Positions 1 through 11,839 of a stretch of DNA of 64,000 nucleotides are shown piece by piece; position 1 is the stretch's first letter; each line of letters starts with the position of its first letter. The translations under genes were made by a program, and so were the position numbers. The notes beneath the pieces are model-generated. The model was not told the DNA's origin. It made no database searches and saw nothing but the letters and a program-made list of their open reading frames with translations. The DNA is from Enoplolaimus lenunculus (taxonomy: Eukaryota; Nematoda; Enoplea; Enoplida; Thoracostomopsidae), in NCBI GenBank assembly GCA_030248215.1, contig JASANG010000295.1, positions 470,001 to 534,000 on the forward strand. Direction: 5' to 3'.

Positions 1-319
1 TAACACTTCGGACATGGTTCGTCAAAATTGAATATGGTGTATTTTGAATAATCGATTTATGTTGTTAAAATGCTAAGTTATTTGCTGGTTTGGTTTGCTT
101 GTTGAGCTGTGTATGTCGGCCGAAATTATATTTTAAAAATTCAGCACATATATTACTGCAGGTTTCAAATTACCTGAGATGATTCAATTAAAGAAACTAT
201 AGAATGATCTGAAATTCCGAATAACATATATATTAGTTCATGTTACTTTAACAGACGAACCATTTTTCACGAGACTATAATAGAGTAAGATAACGCCGTG
301 GACAAACTTTTTCGCTAGA

Positions 320-408
320 GCTAAACCTTAGTTATAGGACTACCCTTAGGCTGGGGCTTAGGAATATAATTATACTACTATTACGCTCCTGAAAGCAACA
401 CTGGCAGA
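320..408. mobile_element. Partial TTAGGC-bearing MITE
   Basis: Degenerate CTTAGG-type hexamers are followed by the family end TACTACTATTACGCTCCTGAAAG and CACTGGCA. The same end (CTACTGTTACGCCCCT, then CATTGGCC) recurs at 6630-6652 and 8265-8302. Only the 3' half is recognisable. Nothing gene-like was seen in 1-320. Confidence 0.5.
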
Positions 409-602
409 TATATTGATATATCTGCTCAAGATTTTATCAATTATCACCAGTCGGTAGACAAGTATTCATTTTACAAAGAGATTTAGGGTATCTGCGAATT
501 ATAAGTTTCACACAACTGCAAAATAAGCTACGTCTCAGAAACTGTGTAATAATTTATAGACTTTGATTTGCGTGTTCAAAAAATTGCTTAGCTATAGTGT
601 TT

Positions 603-771
603 ATGGCCCGTAGCCAACGGCTGCCAGGGAGAGGGGCTCATCTCCCACTCCGAAAAAACTTTTGGCCCCCTATAGAATTTCCAACTCTGCATGTAAGTCA
701 ACGGATACCTTTATGCGCCCCTCCAGAAAAAATTTTAGCCCGCCTAGCAAGGCGAGCTGGCTACTATCCTG
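603..771. mobile_element. MITE, GGCCCGTAGCCA family
   Basis: The segment begins ATGGCCCGTAGCCA and ends GCTGGCTACTATCC, an imperfect inverted repeat. The interior has GGGGCTCATCTCCC and a later AAAATTTTAGCCCG. Related copies lie at 31527-31650, 36195-36354, 38665-38833 and, more decayed, 53093-53175 and 57865-57995. It is non-coding; the short open frame across it is incidental. Confidence 0.5.
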
Positions 772-1003
772 AGTTTTCAAGTGTTGCAGTTAGTAACACA
801 ACAAACCCCTTCGAAATTTCTGCAGATTTCATAAATATATGGTTACATCTTTAAATAATTAGGATAAACCTTCGAAATCAGCTGAAATAAAAGAACAAAC
901 AAACAGCCACGACACAAGACACACCTTCAATAGTAAACATCCGCAATGAATGACGTATACAATGCATATTAATTTTAAACCAATCCCAAAATTATCTAAA
1001 TAC

Positions 1004-1157
1004 CAGGGCCGGAGCAACCACCCCCATTTGTGGGGGGCCTACCTTAAAAAGGGGACCCACCCTAACAAGATTTTAAACAAAAAATTAAAAAATATTTTGA
1101 TCATCGCAAGGGGCTCATACCGCCGAAGGAGGTCCACCCTAGATTGCCCTGCCACTG
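1004..1157. mobile_element. MITE, CAGGGCCGGAGC family
   Basis: It starts CAGGGCCGGAGCAACC and ends in a diverged CCCTGCCACTG, with the GGGG/CCCC-rich interior typical of the family. Better copies are at 14732-14905 and 63701-63880. No coding content. Confidence 0.45.
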
Positions 1158-1653
1158 CTAAATGCAGTAGTATTTAATGATGCAAAAACAAAAAATGTCC
1201 GGTAGAACACTTTCCACTTTTTATATTTTCTGATGAGGACAGGCGCCGCCTTTAAATCTACCACTGTCCATGAATTAAAATTGCTTCCTCATTCTCCCTG
1301 AGAAAGGTGCGTAATTTTAGAGCCCGTCGCGCTGAAATTATGCCGACACTCATGGATTTTCAATAATTTTTTTCAAAATACCGATAAAACATCAAAAAAA
1401 CAAATATCAAAACGACATTTATATACTCGAATGAGAGATAGATTATATTTATATTAAAATTCATACAACGTGAGTGAGCAGTGTTGTTTTTGCACTGCAG
1501 TGAGCGTAGTAGTTTAGTCACACGCATCTTGTGCATTTTGCTTTCACACCCAAATAAATTCTGTGGTTATAATTTGTTTTTAAAACGATGCAACAAAACC
1601 TAGAAACGTCACAAGTATGTACCACAATAACAACCACTCGTGACAGCAATTGC

Positions 1654-1654
1654 A

Positions 1655-1711
<57 letters not shown>

Positions 1712-1788
1712 GCAACAACAGCAAAAACAACAACAACAGCAACAACAACAAAAACAACAACAGCAACAGTAGTAGCAGCAGCAACAGC

Positions 1789-1866
<78 letters not shown>

Positions 1867-1938
1867 AACAACATCAAAAACAACAAAAACAACAACAACA
1901 TCAAAACAACAACAACAACAACAACAACACAAACACTG
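1654..1938. repeat. AAT then AAC/CAG trinucleotide microsatellite
   Basis: An uninterrupted AAT run (about 1654-1709) passes into a long AAC-rich tract with scattered AGC and AAA triplets to about 1938. Open frames of poly-N, poly-T, poly-L or poly-I across it are consequences of the triplet repeat and are not genes. Confidence 0.95.
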
Positions 1939-2224
1939 TAACCACAAAACTTTTTACTGTCATTAAAAATATACGTCGTTAATAATGAGAAGACAAGAAT
2001 GCACTGCGTTCAAAGATGCATCCAGAAAAAATAATACGGTGTGTCACAGCCAGATATTGGCTTAAAAGTCATGGCCAAAGGTCACAAGAATGCACCAATG
2101 CACCACAATAACAGCTGCCACTCTGGTAAATATGAACTGCAAAATTTGCAACTATAAAATTTTACCGTTAAAAATATACTAAACACGAGAAGATTGCACT
2201 GGATTGAAAGATTCACTCAAAATA

Positions 2225-2385
2225 TTAACCCTTTTTCACATGAATATTTACAATTTCATATGAGATATAATTTCAATGTTAGATTCGATCCCCAGTCTCT
2301 CCGGCGGGAGACGTTCACGATGACCACTGAACTATACGAACTTGACGCTCGAACCCGATGGGGCCTCTCGCGTCTTGTGAAGAAT
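2225..2385 (-). mobile_element. TTAA-flanked MITE with tRNA-like core, truncated copy
   Basis: It begins TTAACCCTTTTTCACATGAA, the same terminus as the complete copy at 13988-14258, and shares the core whose complement resembles a pol III B box (GAATCTAAC preceded by CCGGAGAGACTGGGGATC). The distal inverted repeat is missing. The segment 1940-2225 holds nothing recognisable. Confidence 0.5.
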
Positions 2386-2470
2386 TTTTCAAAAATATAC
2401 TATATAAAATGGCTTATTTAGCAGGAAAAATTATTAAAGAGGCTTCCATCCGTTAGCATTGTTAAAATAA

Positions 2471-2595
2471 GAGTTTCGCTGTACTCGCCGCGCACCGCCG
2501 GACGCCGATAGGCGCCGCCGAACGCCAAAGCGCGCCGGCTAAAGTCGACGCGCGCCACCGCACAACGCAGCACGCTGCAGAGCGCAAAGCACGGC
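2471..2595. mobile_element. GC-rich MITE remnant (CGCTATACTCGCCGCGC family)
   Basis: It opens TTCGCTGTACTCGCCGCGC and is a dense run of CGCCG/CGCGCC in an otherwise AT-rich setting. Complete relatives (15859-16056, 39562-39729) have inverted ends reading GCTATAC/GTATAGC. Here only one end and the body survive. Confidence 0.5.
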
Positions 2596-3602
2596 ATTAC
2601 TGGGGGAAGGTAAATCAAACGACCGCTATTATTGCGTATACCACCTAAATAAATCACCCCTTGTGTACGTAAGCTGCTGGAGCACTGTACCTTAAGACCC
2701 TATTAGAATTAAACAATGTCGACCTACGTGGGTCGGGTTTGAGTTAGACTTACAATAGATTGTATCTTTAAAGAAACAACACTACAACAACAGTGTATTT
2801 CAAACTGCCAATGCATCTCGAAATACACAGTTCAAATAGGCAAACGTTCAAAGACAGAGTAAATTGAGCAAAAAAATTTTCATTAACACGTGGGCAGTGA
2901 GAGAGACACGAGAGAATTAAATTTTTAAAACAGATTATAGCATATTTTAAGAAATAAACTAAAGCTCTCCAAATCCGCCCATGTTCAAATATTAAAACGA
3001 CTTCAAATAAACGTAACTTTTCCTAGAAAACACATTTTATACAAGCAGCACGCTTGTTTGCGTGGTAATGAAAGTGGTTTGTAAAAACAACTGCATTATA
3101 CAGGGAAGTAGACAGACAGCAGCAATCAGATTTTTCTGCGAGGGTACAAGCTAAATGTAAAAATTATTGATCTTTACGATAGTGAAAATCATTCTAAAGA
3201 CTACTGTTCGAAGTGTTTTTGTCTAGTTTGTTCCAAAATTTCAGGAAGCACTCGATCGCGTGCGTCCCTATCCTTGCATACGCCTGTGAGTGTATGCGAT
3301 TGCTCCAGTATATTTTAGTTTGAAACTTTTCAATTTTTAAAAACAAAAGTAAAATTTCGGCGATTACAACGAACAGTCATTCATTACATAGTGTGCTGTA
3401 TTATATCATAAAGTTGAATTTTTTCGCAAATAAAAATGAGTAGGAGGCAAGCTTTTATTATAGATATCTGTTGCCACATATGTCAGATACACACAACGAA
3501 TGGTTAAAGCTGAGACAGTAATTCTTGTAAAAGCGTTTCGCTATCTACAGTGGCGGAACCAGTTTATTTTGGTTCTCCAGAGAGCACGCTGTTAATCGGG
3601 TA

Positions 3603-3816
3603 CACTGCAAAAAATGGTGACTCAAATTGATTCTATCCGAAATAGGCTTTTTTGGACTACACAAACTGAGTCAAATTCGACTCCGCCAAATTTGACTCAC
3701 TTAGCGATTCATTGAGTCGAATTTGACTCTGGTGGAGTCGAATTTTGACTCAGTTTGTGTAGTCTGGAAAAGCCTATTTCGGAGATAGTCAATTTGACTC
3801 ACCATTTTTTGCAGTG
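3603..3816. mobile_element. Palindromic MITE, CACTGCAAAAAATGG ends
   Basis: The element starts CACTGCAAAAAATGGTGACT and ends AGTC..CACCATTTTTTGCAGTG, and the two arms stay complementary to the middle (for example CCGAAATAGGCTTTT against AAAAGCCTATTTCGG). It is flanked by TA on both sides, suggesting a TA target duplication. The 214-bp sequence is almost a single hairpin. A second, more diverged copy is at 53551-53747. It carries no gene. Confidence 0.85.
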
Positions 3817-4871
3817 TACGGACTGTTATTAACTTTTAAATTAGCCATGTTAGTAGGACAACAACACCCATCGTTTTATATGCTGTCTTTTGGACAGAAA
3901 CGACTTGCTCCGCTGAAGCATTTTTGTTGACTACCATGTTCGTTAACGTTTTTACTGGATTTGATAAAGTTTATGCGGGTTCTATGATTGTCCGTTACAA
4001 ATTTGAACAGTATAGGGATACAGGATCCTATGTGATCCCATCCTTTCTCTTATTACCCATCCTCTCCGGAGGACTTTCTTCCAACCTGATACTTATTGAG
4101 GATTTTTTATTGCAGATTGAGTGCAATGATAACGAACCAAAAACGCCGGACCAGTATCCCGGGGAGCAAGTTGACGCGTGAAAAACAATTTTTGGGCCAT
4201 TGATATATTTACTTCACTTAACGCTATATTGCTATTAATATTACTCCTAGTCCTATTAATCCTAAACCTATTTTTAACTTTAAGCTAAGTGTAAGCCTAG
4301 AAAAATCCAAAAATATTTCTTCCGAATGCTTGTTACTCAATAGGGCTGTTAGGTTGTTATTGTAAACACATAAAAATTGTAAGAACACGAATTACGTTTA
4401 ATCAAGCCCCGAGAGGCAACCGCTTTACTTATCCCTTTAGACATATTCGACTACGAGAATATCGGTTGTGATTCCTAAATAAACCGTATGAGGAACTTTA
4501 TTCTCGTTGTTCAAATAACCTACTAGCACAACATTCTGGATAAAAATGAGTGGGTACTCAGTAAAAATGTCGACAAAACTTTGAATATAAAACTTTAAAA
4601 CCAGTGATAAAACTGGTTACTTTAACGAAACTTACTGATAACAGTTTCAACCTAAACGCCGTCATGTGATGTGTCTAATGGGCGTGGGTGTGTTATTGAC
4701 AGAGCTAAACAAAATTTTGGTAGTTTTACCTGCCTAGCAATACGTATTGATGTGAATAATATGTATGAGTAGTGGCGCAACTAGAATTTTAGAATTCAGA
4801 AAAATGGTACGCAAGCTACGCTGGTTGCTAATCTGTGTCATTGAACGGCATACGGTCGTTAGTTAATATCT

Positions 4872-5555
4872 TAGTCTTTTCTGTTATCCACCCCACCAGT
4901 AAATCGGTGTTCGACAAAAAATGATAGGATTTTGAAATTTTTTGCACGTTTGAGGCTCTAACGTTCTCCCTTTGATCATTCGACATCCAAATTTGAATTT
5001 TTCAAAATATTCGATTTGTTCAGCTCTTAAAAGGACCCTCGTTTGAACAGTAATTTTTTGTTTCCAAACGCTCGTCAATTTATATACCGTTCGACGCATT
5101 TTACTTGCATCAAACGTATTGAATCTAAATAAAAAATATTTTGTGGTCGCTCGCAGCATCATTTTTCAATTTAAATCCTAATACATAATTTTATATTGTC
5201 GTCAGTCCGGAGGTGCTTGAACGATTCTTAGATCCTGTGAGTGCTCAAATCAGCAATTTGACCATAACCCGTTAGCCACAGACGTACGATTGCTTAAAAT
5301 TTAACACAATTGAACGCAATTTCGCAAGCTGCGTTAAGCGGTATATATAATTTGTCTTTTTGACAAAATTTTCTTCGGGTCCCAAGGAGAAACCTTGGAA
5401 CCTTAAAAATTAAATTTTCAAGTTAAAAATTTTCAAAAATTCAAATTTGGGCATGTAATGATCATGGGAGGCCACAAAAAGCTGAAATATATGAAAGGTT
5501 TCAAAATTCAACCATTCTTGGACAAACACCGGCGGGGGGATTACCGAAAAGACCC
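4872..5555. mobile_element. Fold-back MITE, GGGTCTTTTC..GTTATCC family
   Basis: The left end AGTCTTTTCTGTTATCCACC and the right end GGATTACCGAAAAGACCC are inverted repeats, and similarity between arms continues for roughly 200 bp (GGATTTTGAAATTTTTTGCA on one arm; the complement of TTGAATTTTGAAACCTTT on the other). One-armed copies are at 7828-8190, 11840-12060 and 56140-56335, and another two-ended copy at 32477-32911. It is non-coding. Confidence 0.75.
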
Positions 5556-6327
5556 GGAAGAACTTCATTTCGTATTTTTTAATTTTACAATTAAACAATC
5601 AACAATTTCTTCATACTTTGCGAAATACCGCCTACGATTTGCGATGTCTTTGTAAAAACAGTTTTTCAATCTAATCACCCCGTTAAAAATTGAAAAATTT
5701 GCCAAAGACTACAAATAATAGCTAACTGACTGATAAAATGACGTGATTTTTCGTCAACGGACCATTTCGGTATTTAATATAATTCCAATGATGATCGCCG
5801 GCAGAGGTGACTTCAGGCCGTGCTACAGTAGAATTGTTAGCTTTATACTGAAATACATATAGGTTCTGCGTACAGAAAAAAATTGGCATTAGTGACGAGA
5901 TATCAAAAAAGCTATTAAAATGTTGGTTTCTATAACCATGACATCTGAATCGACAAATTGTTAACAATAACAATTTTTTAAAAAACGGTACTATTAGATA
6001 GCCGTGCTGTTTGATCTCGTTAAAGCTAACCCCAGGTATTTATGGCGACGAACAAACGGCACTGAACAACGTACGCTAAAATATTAATCCCCTTTATCTT
6101 TTACAGAACATTTGAAAACAGTTGTCTTGCTCGCTAGCTCTCCAGCCTCACAACAACGGGAGCGAAGGGACTTGAGCCACCCTGTTTACGAAACGTTTTA
6201 CCCCCCTGGTCGAAATTTTTTCAAATGCATTTGAAATAAACTCTATGTTAGGAAAATTTTCTTTGTCCTGTCGGGAAAACTGGTTGCCCGCGCTGTTAAG
6301 CATTCTTGATTGTACTGTTGCTGCGCT
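5556..6327. other. Intergenic stretch, nothing recognised
   Basis: AT-rich sequence without an open frame of convincing composition and without a repeat family that recurs elsewhere in the window. Confidence 0.5.
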
Positions 6328-6710
6328 CTGAGGCGGATCCAAAAAATTCTGACTGGGCGGACTAGCAATCGTTACGAAACGCAAAAATTATAAGGTAGGG
6401 ATCTTATCATTTCATCACCAAAAAAATTTCTTTGGGGAAAAATCGTGAGGTAGGGACTTTATCGTTTGGCCTATGTTACTTTAAGGGGCGTCCAGGTTTC
6501 TGGTGGGTCCATAAAACAGTAAGTTTAGATTCTAGCTTATATTTTTTGCTTAGGCTTAGGCTTAGGCTAAGGAACACATATTTGCAACGCTTAGGTTTAA
6601 GCTTAGTCTTAGGAATACACTTGATCTACTGTTACGTCCCTTAATATTGGCCTATCATTTTATCACCAAACATTTTTCTAAGAGGAAAAATTGTTTTATG
6701 AGCATATACA
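6328..6710. mobile_element. AGGCGGATCC-family MITE, interrupted by a second element
   Basis: It starts CTGAGGCGGATCCAAAAA and contains the family signature AAGGTAGGGAnnTTATCATTT..ATCACCAAAAAAATTT twice, before and after an insertion at 6467-6653. Relatives: 11055-11330, 30101-30360, 44220-44440 and 62125-62403. The last has both ends (GTGGATCCAGAGGGG and TTTTTGGATCCGCCTCTG). Confidence 0.65.
6467..6653. mobile_element. TTAGGC-bearing MITE, complete copy
   Basis: Inverted ends TGGCCTATGTTACTTTAAGG and CCCTTAATATTGGCC bound an interior with three consecutive GCTTAGG units at about 6547-6570 and further degenerate units at 6590-6620. It sits inside the AGGCGGATCC element (6328-6710), so it is the younger insertion. 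Confidence 0.7.
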
Positions 6711-7008
6711 CCTTCACGGAATGAAGTATTGACGCCTTTGACTGTGACCTACGCGTAGTTTCGCGTTGAAGCACTAAAAATCGTATAAAATATAAAAACA
6801 AAAACGCGATCTTTCAGTGCAAAACTGATTACAATGCTCTGTGTATTAATTGCATCGCGACCAAAAATTAACTCCCCACGCAAAAGTCAACAGCAAAGTG
6901 CACACTGCATTTAATAAAATATGAACAAAAAACAACAACTGAATGAATCGGTGTTAAACAAATTTTTATGACGTGACGTGGTGGTGGTGATGTGATAAAA
7001 ATGTTGTA

Positions 7009-7150
7009 CAGTCAGTGGCGGATCCAGAAATTTCTGATGGAACAAACTGCGCGATACATATTAATAACAGAAATCAAATGATCGAAAAGCTGTACTTATA
7101 CAATTTTAGAATTACAACAATTTCAAAGTTTTGGTTTTAATCCTTGTTAG
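7009..7150. mobile_element. CAGTGGCGGATCCAG-ended element, one end
   Basis: A CAGTGGCGGATCCAGAAATT terminus is present but no matching opposite end was found nearby. The same terminus closes the element at 20076-20457 and occurs as single ends near 18340, 47957 and 3551. Confidence 0.4.
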
Positions 7151-7760
7151 GGACTAGGCCTGGCTGGGTGGACTCATGTACACTTGTCTCCACATTTAAT
7201 ATTAAGTCTTCAAGACTAGGTTTAGGCCCAGGCTTACATTTAGGCAAATGCTAGGCTAAGGTTTAGACTTTGGCTAAGGCAAATGCTAGGCTAAGGTTTA
7301 GACTTGAGCTAAAGCTTAGGAAAGCTTTTTCGACACAAACCAATTAATCCCAAGGTTAAGCATAAGCCTGAACCTAAGCTTAAGCTTGGGAACGTGTTCA
7401 ACAGCCACTGGGTGTCCCCTGTATTCGCTCGGGCATCGGAATGTGTACGGTTTATAAGTAATGCAACAGTCGACGACACATGCAAAATACATTGTCTTGT
7501 TTAGAAAATAAATCTGAAATCTAGGACATTAATGTCTTCCGTTGGCGAAAAGTACCAGCAAAGAACACTTGTACACTTCCAAACAAGCTTTAAGCTTAAG
7601 CATGAACGTAACCTAAGTTACGCCAAATACAAAATTTCGAAATATAGATGCGTATGGAGCTGTAGCCAGAATAATAGCCTAACCCTGAGACTATACATAA
7701 GCCTAATCATAAGCGTAAGAGTAAGATAAAGCCTAAGCTTAAGCCTAAGCTTCCCAGTTT
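7150..7760. repeat. Degenerate TTAGGC/GCCTAA-rich tract
   Basis: Many variants of TTAGGC and its complement GCCTAA occur in both orientations (for example TAAGCCTAAGCTTAAGCCTAAG near 7736-7755, AGGCTAAGGTTTAGACTT twice near 7255-7300). These look like several decayed copies of the TTAGGC-bearing MITE rather than a true telomeric array. Confidence 0.55.
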
Positions 7761-7827
7761 CTACGTCCTTCAATCATCCTGTCTTCAATTCGATAAGTCC
7801 TTATTCTTGAAATAGGCGCTATAAAGA

Positions 7828-8190
7828 GCGGGTGTCTTTTCGGTTACCCCCCAGCCCACGTTTGCCCAAAAGTGGTCGGATTTTGAAACTTTTTGACTAT
7901 TTGAGCTTCTCATGATTTGCCCTAATTATTTCGCACTCAAATTTGAAGTTTTGAAAAATTCGTATTTTTAAGGTCCCAAGGTCCCCTCGGCACCTGAAAA
8001 CTTTTTTGTCCAAAAGTTTAACAAATTATATACCATTTGACGCAGCTTGCGGAGCTGAGTCCAACAGCGTTAAATGTTTTGCAATCACACGGTTGGTTAA
8101 CGGAGTATGGTCAAATAACTAATTTGGCGACGACCCAAATCGTTGGCAGCGCGCCAGATTAGTTATTTGACAATAACTCGTTAACCAATC
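7828..8190. mobile_element. One-armed GGGTCTTTTC-family MITE
   Basis: It begins GGGTGTCTTTTCGGTTACCC and continues with the family body AAGTGGTCGGATTTTGAAAC and CTCAAATTTGAAGTTTTGAAA. The inverted partner end is absent. Confidence 0.5.
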
Positions 8191-8204
8191 GTCTGAATAC
8201 AAAA

Positions 8205-8302
8205 ACTAGGCTTAGGAACACAATACTGCATCGCTTACGTTAGGCTTAGGCTTTGGAATACGCTTAAATCTACTGTTACGCCCCTAAAAGTAGCATTGGC
8301 CA
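8205..8302. mobile_element. TTAGGC-bearing MITE, partial
   Basis: CTAGGCTTAGGAACAC and GTTAGGCTTAGGCTTTGG precede the characteristic end CTACTGTTACGCCCCTAAAAG..CATTGGCC. Confidence 0.6.
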
Positions 8303-8379
8303 ATTTAACAATACATATTATGAAGTCAAATAATTGCTGCGCAAGTCAGTTTTCTGGAATATATATATAGTTAAACCTA

Positions 8380-9060
8380 AGCAACCAATCAAAATTATCT
8401 GCATTCCAGCAGCTGTTTGGGCTGTCCCGAACAGCAATAGTCGTCTTGGACGTCCCAGTTCCCAACCGGGGCAAATAGATGTTTGGTGCACGATATATTT
8501 TTTAAAATTGTAAAAACATATGAAACCTGAATCTGTTACATAAACACCTTGGCGCAAAAATTTTGCTCGCGTGAGTGAAGCATACCCCATGTATATATAG
8601 TTAACTTTAGCAAGAAATACTTCAAGGATGGTAATAAATGATGGGCGGGGCAAATGCAACATATATTTAAAAACATTTTGCTTACTTGAAATTTATTGAA
8701 GTGAGAGGAATATTCTAGTGCTATGTGACGCAGTGCGTGGTTTGCCTTTTATACCTTATAGTCTCAATCAGTAGAAGCGCAGTTTGATTGGCTAATCTAA
8801 ACAATAGATATAAAAACTACTTACCCACACATTATTGTGCAAGTAAGGGTTCTCGAACGCAGTCAAGCCTGAACAACCAACCACCAACAGTTTGCATTAC
8901 AGCAGCTGTTTGGTTTGTACAATCATCCAATCAAAAACAATTTGAATTCCAGGAGTTGTTTGGGCTGTCCCGAACAGCAACTGTCGTTTGGGACGTCCCA
9001 GTTGCCAACTGGGGCAAATAGCTGTTTGGGTCACGACATATATTCGTGCATGACCCAAGC
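8380..9060. repeat. Direct repeat pair of an unclassified element
   Basis: A block around 8395-8490 (CAGCAGCTGTTTGGGCTGTCCCGAACAGCAA.., then ACGTCCCAGTT and CGGGGCAAATAG) recurs in the same orientation at about 8895-9040. The second copy itself contains the CAGCAGCTGTTTGG block in doubled form. The family is not recognised and there is no coding signal. Confidence 0.5.
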
Positions 9061-9718
9061 TATAAAATTTTTTTCTGAAATTTGCAATACTGTACTCAAT
9101 GACAGATCTAGGAGGATCTCGGGACTAATATGTTCATCAGACCTGTACAGAATGTAAATTTTGTATTGAAGGCAAAAATAGCGTTTGGGTTCTCGCTAAC
9201 TTCGTTCGGGAAATTTTGTGCTCAAATCGGTCAATGATAAAATGCTCCACATACGTATTTTGGGGACTGTTCCAGCTGATTTTAAATCTTAGTATCCTTC
9301 GAAATAGAAGATTGTACAGATCTACATTATATGTTGTGATGTTTGATATTTCTAATTGCCTTGCGGCATTTATGCAGGAACATGTATGTTGGCAGCGGAT
9401 ATTGCAACTAGGTTGACTGTAGGTAGTTAACTTTATTTCGTGATCGTAAAAACAAAAAGACAACCAACAGAAAAACGCAAAAACACGACATTTAAAATCC
9501 ACAAGACTTTTACTTTAAAGTGTTGCAAAGACGGACTTTGCAAAACAGCCTGTTTGAAAACGAATGAGTCATAATGCAAAAAAATCGCACTGTCCTCCGA
9601 ATTTACATAAACATCTTTTTTAATTTTTATTTAACAATCTTAGCCGTACTTGCGGATTCACTATAAGGAACGACTCTCGGAAGATGGGCGTATATGCTTA
9701 AGCCTCGATATTCTTTCT

Positions 9719-9736
9719 CAATATATATATATATAC

Positions 9737-9769
<33 letters not shown>

Positions 9770-9780
9770 ATATATATATA
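9719..9780. repeat. (AT)n microsatellite
   Basis: An AT/TA dinucleotide tract with few interruptions. Flanking sequence 9060-11050 otherwise shows no gene or repeat that recurs in the window. Confidence 0.9.
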
Positions 9781-11054
9781 ACCATATCAATACTATTTTT
9801 GCAAAAATTCTGTATAGCCTCCGGGTGATGTTTAGCGTTTTATTGACGCCCCTGGCGGTGTCTTGCCTCATTCGGAATGACGTCGCATTGTTTCTCAGCG
9901 AAAGCTGAGATACAGGTGTCAGGGAATCATTCCCATGTCCGTACAGAGTATCTCGCCAGACTAGACTTCTGTCTAGAGCATGCCTAGGCTCAAAATTTAT
10001 TTGGTGACCGCTGTTAATACTTAGCCATAGCATACAGTAGGCATTCTGGTCAATAAACATTTTAACTAGATGGTCACTATAAATCTGTAGCGTGCGTCAC
10101 AACAATACGTTTCGGTTGCACACCGGTGTTACTTATGGAAACTTGTTAGACGTCTATTCAAAGTATAAAAATTTATTTAACCGAACACAAAACGATATGA
10201 GGTGAGTTTGTAAAACCTATTTCTTTAATTTTCTAACTGATTTTCCATGTATATGTAATAAATTTTAGAAGTTATACGCCACCATACCATATTTAAAGAA
10301 ACAGTCACTGTATTCAACGGCACCAGCTTCTCGTTTTATAGAGGTACATACGTTCAGACAAATATTCATTTGTTCTTCATTCAGTGGTTTTACCATGTTC
10401 GTAAACGGATAGTAAAAATAACGGAAACGGGAAACGGATACTGAAGTATAAAAACATTTCAAAGATGATTTATTTTTCTACCAATACAACTGAAGCATAT
10501 AAACATTCATCGGACTTTCTAAAATTATAAAGAAAAATAGCGGATGCTCTCAAGTTTTTGATGAATCTTGTCATTTTCAAATCGAATTGCATAGCATATC
10601 TGCAATGAAAAATTGCTTGATTTATACGTGATTTATAACTAATTATGAACATAAAATAACTGAATTTTCGGTATTTTTATAATGCAAACGGACATCGAGT
10701 TTTATCGGATACAGACCTCCGGGATACATTCTGGTGGTTACTGTACAATATTATACGATTGTTCTTCATCCATCTATCCATTGGTTTCTACTTTCGTTTA
10801 AACCATGCTGTAAGTTGACCTCTGAGGTCTAAACTAGTTCAACCTTAGCAAACTTGAGTAATGTTACGGTCTAACACATGTATTTAACCATTTTTATTCT
10901 CGTCAGCAAAAACTAGCAAAATAATTTCATTTGCGCCGTCAATACGTACATCAAACACCAAATACAATACAAATAACTAATTGTAATCCGAAACATCGAC
11001 TCGACAATTAGTCGAATATAATTTTGTTTCCGCTAGGATAAGATAATGCATACG

Positions 11055-11330
11055 CGGTTCAGAAAATTTCCAGGGGGTGATTTTATAACCAAAAAAATTT
11101 CTTAGGGGAAAAACTGTAAAGTAAGAACCTTATAATTTTGTCACCAAAAATTATCAAAGGGAAAAAATTGTAAGGTTTTATCACAAAAAATTTGTGAGGT
11201 TAAAAATTGTATTTTTTACAAAAAAATGTCTGATGGGGTAATATGTAGGTAGGGACCTTACCATTTTATCACAAATCCTGACGGGGGGGTGTACGCCTCC
11301 ACCCATCCCCCCTCCCCTCTGGATCCCTGC
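11055..11330. mobile_element. AGGCGGATCC-family MITE
   Basis: Repeated AAAAAAATTTCTTAGGGGAAAAACTGTAA-type blocks, then GGTAGGGACCTTACCATTTTATCAC and a GGGGGGG..CCCCTCTGGATCC end, match the copies at 30101 and 44220. Confidence 0.6.
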
Positions 11331-11427
11331 TAGTTGGTTAAATAAAAGAGGAGAAGATGAAAAAGGCTTCAAGTGTAATTTCAAGTCGTACATTTGTCAA
11401 CTTTTCCAACTTTCCCACTTTGTTAAG

Positions 11428-11719
11428 CTAAAGCCCATGCTTCATGTGCAAATTTTTGCAGCGAGAACTCGCAGCTGGAACTAGCACAAAATACTTGCAG
11501 CTACAAGTATTTTTAAAGGAAAACTGCAATTGACAAATCAAACTGCAGGTGCCAGAAATTCAAGCGACTTGCAACCACTGCGTTCACAGGTGCTAATTAA
11601 GTTAAATTGCATGAATTTTAGTGAATAATTTGCAGCTGCAAGAACTTCAAAGCTGCATTGTGACCAAACTTGCGCTTGCAAGTTTTTGCTGCAAAAACTT
11701 GCACGTGTGAAAGGGCTTT
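11428..11719. mobile_element. MITE with TAAAGCCC ends and about 45-bp inverted repeats
   Basis: The left end TAAAGCCC..TGTGCAAATTTTTGCAGC and the right end GCTGCAAAAACTTGCACG..GGGCTTTA are inverted repeats for about 45 bp. A second copy spans 46500-46917 (ends CACACGTGCAAGTTTTGCAGC and GCTGCAAAAGCTGCGCGTG..AGGGCTT). Superfamily not assigned. Confidence 0.75.
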
Positions 11720-11839
11720 AGAAATATGTCTCTGGTCTGAAACTAATAGCAACGAGCCAATAGGTTTGATTGATATCCAGGTCCGATTTAGCCTGATGCC
11801 CCTACATATACTATATTAGACCAAAATTATTCAGGGTCT

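Noticed and set aside
1518-1966. Open frames of poly-Leu, poly-Asn, poly-Ile and poly-Thr
   Set aside because: They are translations of an AAT/AAC microsatellite in all frames; no flanking coding signal.
3924-4181. 85-codon plus-strand frame (MLTTMFVNVFTGFDKVYAGS..)
   Set aside because: No splice or family evidence; length is within chance expectation for 64 kb.
9137-9502. 121-codon minus-strand frame
   Set aside because: Composition resembles random AT-rich sequence and no splice sites or domain were seen.
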